Assembly: GCA_017506865.1 (NCBI GenBank)
Contig: JAFCMP010000001.1
Span: 2,387,432 to 2,451,431 of the forward strand
Length of the DNA stretch: 64,000 bases
Origin: Tribonema minus
Lineage: Eukaryota > Sar > Xanthophyceae > Tribonematales > Tribonemataceae
Direction of reading: 5' to 3'
Shown here in pieces: positions 59,501-64,000 of the stretch (its first letter is position 1; each line of letters starts with the position of its first letter). The notes below the pieces were generated by a model. That model ran no database searches and was not told where the DNA came from. It worked only from the letters and a program-made list of their open reading frames with translations. The position numbers and the translations under genes are program-made.

Positions 59501-62360
59501 TATGTACGTATGCATGCGCTGAGCGCGCTGAGAGATAAATACTTGAAACGTATATTCTTCGAAGTATATATATATAGTGAATGGATAAGAACTTTGACGC
59601 GCGCCGGGGTGCACCCGCATGCGCTGACTAGAAATCAAGGAGAACTTTGAGGCGTGGTACATCACCTCCGCCAAGGTATGTGCGTGTGCACTGACTGCGT
59701 CGAGGAAAAATAGATGAGAACTTCAAGGTATGGTACATCATTTCGGCCAAAGCGCGTGCGCAGGCGCCGACTACGCCGCGGGTCTAAAGGAAAACTTCAT
59801 GGCGTGGCACATCGCCTCCGCCAAGGTACGAATGTACACGCTGTCTGCGCCGCCCGAAGACGGCTGAGGCAAGAATACCTCACCCTCATCCCAAAATGGT
59901 ACTACGTGGTTCACAGTTCCCGGCTGTATTTTTGAAAAATGCACAACGCGCGAACCTGCTGACCGATTTGCTTCAAAGTGCATCGTATACAGTATGTCAG
60001 TCTCTAGATGACCTGCCGATGGTGCTGGTGGATTCGATGCACGCATGACATCTGCCCCTGGAGGCATGCAAGCGCCTGCCCCCCCATTTGACATCGGTTT
60101 GTTTAGTGGCGCTCCTGCTGCCAGCACTGGCTGCCGCTCTGTCGCTGTTACGAGATGACACATTCGCATATTGCTGCTGCTTCCATGCCACAAAAGCTGC
60201 AAGGAGCTAGGCTCGCTGAGAAAAACTGACAGTGCGATGTGAGAATACCGGACAGCGTTTCAGATGCCCAGACAGCAACATACGGCAGTGCGATGGGCTG
60301 CACGTTGAAGGTCTCGCCGCGGAGTGCACGGTGGAGGCAGCGCGGCTCATCATCCGCTCGGGGGTTAGGGTGACACTTATTCAGAATTTGATGCAACTCC
60401 TCAAGTCAGATGCTTGGCGCAGGGCGCGGGCTCTACTTGAGTTGTATGGTTACACTGCCTGTGACACAACGTTTGCGGGGGCATGAGCGCCCAGAATCAG
60501 TGCCTTTACGGGGGCATGAGCGCCCAAAATCAGTGCCTTCAGCGCTGTAGACAGAGGCAGTGTAACTCAAGTAGAGCCCGCGCCCTGCGCCAAGCATTTG
60601 ACTCGAGAACTTGGACCAAATTCTCAATAAAAGTCACCCTAACCCCCGAGTGGATGATGAGCCGCGCCTCCACCGTGCACTCCGCGGCGAGACCTTTAAG
60701 GTGTAGCCTATCGTCGGCAGGCACATGTTAGGGGCTCAGCCTCTTGAACTTGTAAGGTTCAGCCACTTGAACTGTTAGGGTTCCAGTCGCTTGAGGTCTC
60801 GGCACCAGCGGCCCACGGCGTGCTTGCGCTGGCAGCCGTGGTGGACGCGTCAACAGCAGTTGAGCGCTGCTGCCCCCTTGATGCCGGCGACCAGGATCTC
60901 CTGCGCCTCGCTCCGCTGCGCGAAGGACAGCGCCGCTCCCTACTCATGCTGCTGCCACTACCTTACCGTGCAACTTCGAGAGCACGCGTGTGTGCGTTGC
61001 GTGTGCGGTTCGCGCACCTCAAGCCTGTGCCCCCAGCCCTTGGGGGGTACTAACCCTACTCAGCCCCCATGTATACCCTGCCCTGCGCGCGCCTGCCGCG
61101 CTGCACGACATGGCTTGAGAGGCAGGGCTGCGCACTGCCTCCCGCACTGTGCCGCAAGATCGCTGTGCTGATGGTCACTGCTTAGCACTGCTGACACGTC
61201 ATAATACCTCACTGTGGCTGACAAGCGCCTCTTGCTCTGAGTGTTGCTGACATTCGTGCCATTGCTCTTCTCTAGTGGCTCAAATTGTGGTGCCCAGACT
61301 GTAGAGCCTTGCGCTTTGAGCACCTCGGACACCTGTGCCTTCGCTGTCCTCTCCTTTGACTCACACTGTAGTGCCTCGGGTCTGTGCGCTTCTTTTGTGG
61401 CTCATACTGTGGTGCCTTGGGCTCTCCTCTTTTGTGGCTCATATTGTGGTGCCTCAAGCTCTGAGCACCTCTGTTGTGGCTCATGCCAAAGTGGCTCTGG
61501 CTCTGAGTGCTGCTAACACCCGTTTCATCACTCCGGCGCTGTTTCCCCACGCAGGGCGGCGACAACATTGCCACGGCCATGTCCAACCTGCTTGTCAAGG
61601 TGAGGCAGGTATCTCGGACGCTGCTCAGTGGCCACTGCATGTGCGGCACCGTGCGTACCGTATATACATGGGCATTGCTTGCGTGTGCTCAATTGCCAGC
61701 TGCGTGTGCAGAGGCATCAGCGCCGTCAGCACGAACTTCCAGCTGCACTTCTGAACTGTCACGGACTGCGGGGCCTTCCCCGATGCGAATGCAAATGCGG
61801 GGTCTACCTGCGCCTCAGCGTCTGAGCGCAGGTGCAGGCAACACCGAATGAGTTCATTCAGTGAAGGTGCTTCCTCAGAGGGTTCTGTTCGATTCGTGGT
61901 GTAGTTCTCATGTTGTGCATACTGTTTAGGCTGCCGCTGATGCCGCTGCACAGCAATGCGCTCTGCCATGTAGCAAAGCCTTCAGGGCAGCGAGACTCCC
62001 GGGTTATGCAGCTCCGCTGCCGCCTACAGAAGAGGGCGACTGCACATGGCTGCTGCTGGTGGTAGTGCTGCTGTTACATGCGCCTGCACTTCGTGCAAGA
62101 AGCAGTTGTGCGCGCGTGAAACACCTTATTTGGCCCCACCTAACTCAAGCGCTCCTGCTGGATCTACTCCTGTGCGCAATCAGGTGTTGGAGAGAGACAG
62201 CCAAGCAGCAGCAGCGGCGGCGGCGGCAGTGGCGGCGCCTGCTGCAGCAGACTCAGCACAAGCGCCAGCGTCCGGCCCCCAGGCTGCTAGTGAGCCGTTT
62301 AAACTGGACCCTAGTGTGCTCGCGCACGACCACCGGAATGGCGATAAAGGGTGCTGCTGA
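53544..62360 (+). CDS. RAB32: Rab32-like small GTPase with a long N-terminal extension
   Basis: Nine exons: 53544-53779, 53903-53992, 54614-55300, 56356-56470, 57097-57195, 58796-58891, 59395-59499, 61555-61599, 62184-62360. They total 1650 nt (549 aa), all phases compatible. Residues 1-~325 are low complexity (Ser/Gly/Ala/Gln-rich). The GTPase follows: G1 VVGNAKCGKTS, switch I YTTTVGADY, G3 LWDIAGQDRF, G4 LIANKCDLL, G5 ITSAKGGDN. WDIAGQ and the SIIQRYVHGRF/VRLQ pattern place it in the Rab32/38 group, which acts in traffic to lysosome-related organelles and mitochondrial contacts. The protein ends GDKGCC, a di-cysteine geranylgeranylation signal for membrane anchoring. The usual WDIAGQE glutamate is Asp. 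Five introns carry tandem copies of neighbouring exon edges. Confidence 0.92.
55381..55425 (+). repeat. Copy of the Rab exon-3 end (P-loop) in intron 3
   Basis: The real edge GCAAGACGAG|gtgcgtccataggttgaagtt recurs as GCAGGACGAG|gtgcatcaagttgaagttt, about 90 nt downstream. Confidence 0.6.
56506..56735 (+). repeat. Tandem copies of the Rab exon-4 end in intron 4
   Basis: The real edge encodes GTCVRLQ and is followed by gtgggtgactcgcccttgct. The block gtg(c)ggctgcag|gtgggtgactct...ttgctgcctacttcaagaag is repeated three to four times to about 56735. One unit (56600-56635) also keeps the preceding GCCCGACGGCACGTG coding part. Confidence 0.75.
57289..57590 (+). repeat. Three tandem copies of the Rab exon-5 end in intron 5
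   Basis: The real edge encodes AAVVVCDITRE|gtgcgtggcttgaagtt. Copies end at about 57325 (IIVYDITRE, gtgtgt), 57452 (VVVCDITSE, gtgcgt) and 57585 (VVVCDILRE, donor lost: atgcgt). The period is about 128-130 nt. Unlike the SF1 copies, the nearest AG in these units is out of phase with the coding frame. Confidence 0.8.
58255..58790 (+). repeat. Tandem copies of the Rab exon-6 start upstream of the real exon
   Basis: Units of about 90-130 nt combine a ttctctctc..gcaccctgtggcatctg block with a gttgcag acceptor and the start of the exon (GGCACGTACGA). They occur near 58270, 58395, 58535, 58617 and 58713 before the true exon at 58796. The 58617 copy reads GTYEAVSR and then meets TAG. Confidence 0.7.
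58962..58978 (+). repeat. Copy of the Rab exon-6 end (LIANK) in intron 6
   Basis: TCATCGCCAACAAG|gtgagcgag recurs as TCATTGCCAGCAAG|gtgagcgcg. Following intron sequence (actggt..gcgctgtgc.ggcgcg) is also repeated. Confidence 0.65.
59584..59825 (+). repeat. Tandem copies of the Rab exon-7 end (ITSAK) in intron 7
   Basis: After the real edge (EKNFEAWYITSAK, 59499), copies lie at 59640-59675 (ENFEAWYITSAK|gtatgt), about 59716-59751 (degenerate, GC after the exon edge) and 59790-59825 (ENFMAWHIASAK|gtacga). A weak fragment is at 59584. The first and last are preceded by AG in phase 0 and are 36 nt long, so they could act as cassette exons repeating the G5 loop. Confidence 0.8.
60279..60727. repeat. 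Large inverted repeat (foldback) in Rab intron 7
   Basis: Arms at about 60279-60463 and 60552-60727 are near-identical in inverted orientation (ggtctcgccgcggagtgcac versus gtgcactccgcggcgagacc; gcgcgggctctacttgagtt versus aactcaagtagagcccgcgc). The ~90-nt spacer contains a direct repeat (gggggcatgagcgcccaraa). It may be a foldback/MITE-like element or a source of hairpin RNA. No coding content is recognised. Confidence 0.8.
61255..61510. repeat. Imperfect ~50-60-nt tandem repeat in Rab intron 7
   Basis: Five to six units centred on (t)gtggctcatactgtggtgcc followed by ctctgagcac-like sequence. It lies immediately upstream of the exon at 61555. Confidence 0.6.
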
Positions 62361-63522
62361 GCGCGATAGGGCAGGGTCTCAGAGGGCGCTGGTTGAGTGT
62401 TGCCATATATGGTACTTGAAGTAGTGTTGTTTGGAGTTTACGCGGTATCTCTCTCGCTCTGTTGATAAGCTCGTTGCCATCGGCACCAATGTACGTTTGG
62501 TCGCATGTAATCTGGGACAGCGCGCTTGTGGCGTCATGCTGGTTGGGTGTGTGCTTGCTGATCTTTTGCTTGGTGAGATGTTTCTAGCAGGTTCAGCGCT
62601 CTGCACCGCAGCGCATGTCGCAAGTGTGCGACAGGCCTTCGGCGCTCATGCCTTCATACCTCCATGCTGACTGCATGCTCAACTCTGCGTGTACCCTGTG
62701 ATGTATCGACTGAGTGACACATGCTTTCATTGCGCGGAGCTGTATGTCTGTGCTCACGCGCCGTGAATAGCCGGTCATGGACCAAGCAGCAATACTGCTG
62801 TGTGCATCGCGATTCACATGCTGCGCAGGACAGGCAGCGGGCAGCATCAAGGGAACCGCTTTGCGCAACTGTGTCTAAGCATCGCACTTGGTGATTGTGA
62901 CATTTAGGCATCACATTTGGTGATTGATGGTGATGTGATACAAGTTTTGGCCGATGCTTCCCGGCATTGGTCGAGTGCGTTCGCGGTAGCAACCCATACT
63001 TGTCAATCGGATACGGCAGTTGCAGCGGTCGCGCATAATCATTGGCGAAGGTGGTACAGGTGGCAACAATGCGGCGTGCCGCCGGTCAAGCGCGGCCAGT
63101 GATGTGACAACTTTTGGTGGATCGCAGCGACGACAGCGCGTGGCAATTGTTAATGGGCGGCGCCAGCAGTTGCAGCAGGCGACAGCAATCGCACGCGCGG
63201 TGCAGCAGCATGGAATGCGGCAACAATGGCATGCGTTTGCAGTCCGCTTTGCACAGTGGCCGCAGCGCGCATCAGGGGGGCATTTTCAAGTGCACGTGGC
63301 GGGGGGGGGGGGCATTTTCACGTGCACGTGGCGCGGGGGGGGGGGGGGGGGATTAAAAAGAGCGATTGACTCCTCTTCTTCTTCTCAGTCCCGGGCACGA
63401 CGAGGAAAGCTCCTCTACCAAGCCGAAGCCAGCTCTCAAGGCAGTGCTCGTGAGGCGTAGTATGTAGCGCGAGGTGTAATAACCCATCCACAGACAGCGC
63501 TTGCCATCGGCCCCTTGCTCTG
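62361..63522. other. Intergenic region
   Basis: No gene recognised. Around 63280-63350 there are two copies of a cattttcacgtgcacgtggcg block separated by G runs of 11-14 nt. Confidence 0.5.
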
Positions 63523-63857
63523 ATGGCGTTTGACCCGCAGGCACCGTCATCAGGTGCTGGTGCCTCTGCTGCGGAGGAGGTGCTGTACTTGCAGGTTGTG
63601 GATCAATCCACAGACACGTTTTACAAGGACGAAGGAGGGCGCCAGGCCCACATCCAGGTTGACGTGAAGATCACCAACCCCAAGGGGCTGGATCTTAGCC
63701 GCATTCCTCTAGTGCTGCAGCTGCACTACGAGAATGGATACGCCGTGCAGAACCAGGAGATACTGGCCACCATCATGGCGCAGCACCTGGAGACCGACAA
63801 CAGGGGAGGAGCGGTCATCCGTTTCAGGATCGAGGAAGTGTCGAAAAATCACAGAAG
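63523..63857 (+). CDS. First exon of an unrecognised gene (partial)
   Basis: An ATG-initiated exon of 111 codons plus two nt ends at AG|gtgaac and runs on beyond the window. After a short Ala/Ser-rich start, the sequence has alternating hydrophobic and polar residues suggestive of beta-strands (EVLYLQVVDQSTDTFYKDEG, AHIQVDVKITNPKGLDL, VIRFRIEEVSKNHRR). Codon composition and lack of simple repeats argue that it is real. I do not recognise the family. Confidence 0.65.
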
Positions 63858-64000
63858 GTGAACCATGCCAACAACACAAACGCATCTGTTCTCACGTCAC
63901 AGCAGCAGACATGCTACTACGTTAAGCATGCAACATACATATTGCATGCCACATATAGTCTGCTGCAGAGCTGGCCGCATGTATCACGAAGTTGGCACGG

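Overview
This window is nuclear DNA of a eukaryote with many introns. The exons are GC-rich and the introns and intergenic DNA are closer to even composition. Introns are GT-AG, with one likely GC-AG exception, and many acceptors follow runs of C. The gene content (splicing factor SF1/BBP, Rab32-type GTPase, secretory cyclophilin B, ICT1-type release factor) is pan-eukaryotic. The large beta-helix/multipass membrane protein is of a kind I associate with microalgae, especially stramenopiles. I infer a microalga, possibly a heterokont; this placement is not proven. Exon coordinates below come from reading splice sites, phases and protein similarity by eye.

Layout. 1-2190 (-): 3' part of a gene with a glycine-rich repeat exon, head-to-head with SF1. 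2304-11460 (+): an eight-exon SF1/BBP gene. 11461-16264: no confident gene; it holds one copy of a diverged dispersed repeat and two retropepsin-like fragments. 16265-18096 (+): a small divergent protein-kinase-like gene. 18097-22335: no gene seen; second copy of the dispersed repeat. 22336-38119 (-): a giant gene in which each ~24-28-residue beta-helix coil is its own phase-1 exon, followed by Cys-rich and multi-TM exons. 39373-39938 (-): a short putative Gln-rich gene. 40276-47244 (-): cyclophilin B-like, nine exons including micro-exons of 14 and 15 nt. 47938-~48963 (-): RS/Lys-rich protein. 49483-52455 (+): ICT1-like peptidyl-tRNA hydrolase/release factor. 53544-62360 (+): Rab32-like GTPase with a long N-terminal extension. 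63523 onward (+): first exon of an unrecognised gene.

Five of the seven frames that I could complete (SF1, beta-helix protein, cyclophilin, ICT1, Rab) rest on recognisable conserved protein blocks whose exon phases sum to an intact frame. The kinase-like and Gln-rich models close in frame but are weaker.

The most unusual signal is shared by several genes. Introns repeatedly contain tandem, partly decayed copies of the adjoining exon end together with its splice site. This is seen in SF1 (three introns), Rab (five introns), ICT1 (three tandem terminal exons) and cyclophilin (two introns); the beta-helix gene looks like the same process carried to a functional end. Some copies keep both splice sites and reading frame, and others are clearly degenerate. 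This suggests ongoing exon-edge duplication as a source of intron growth and of new cassette exons. SF1, the branch-point binding protein itself, is one of the affected genes.
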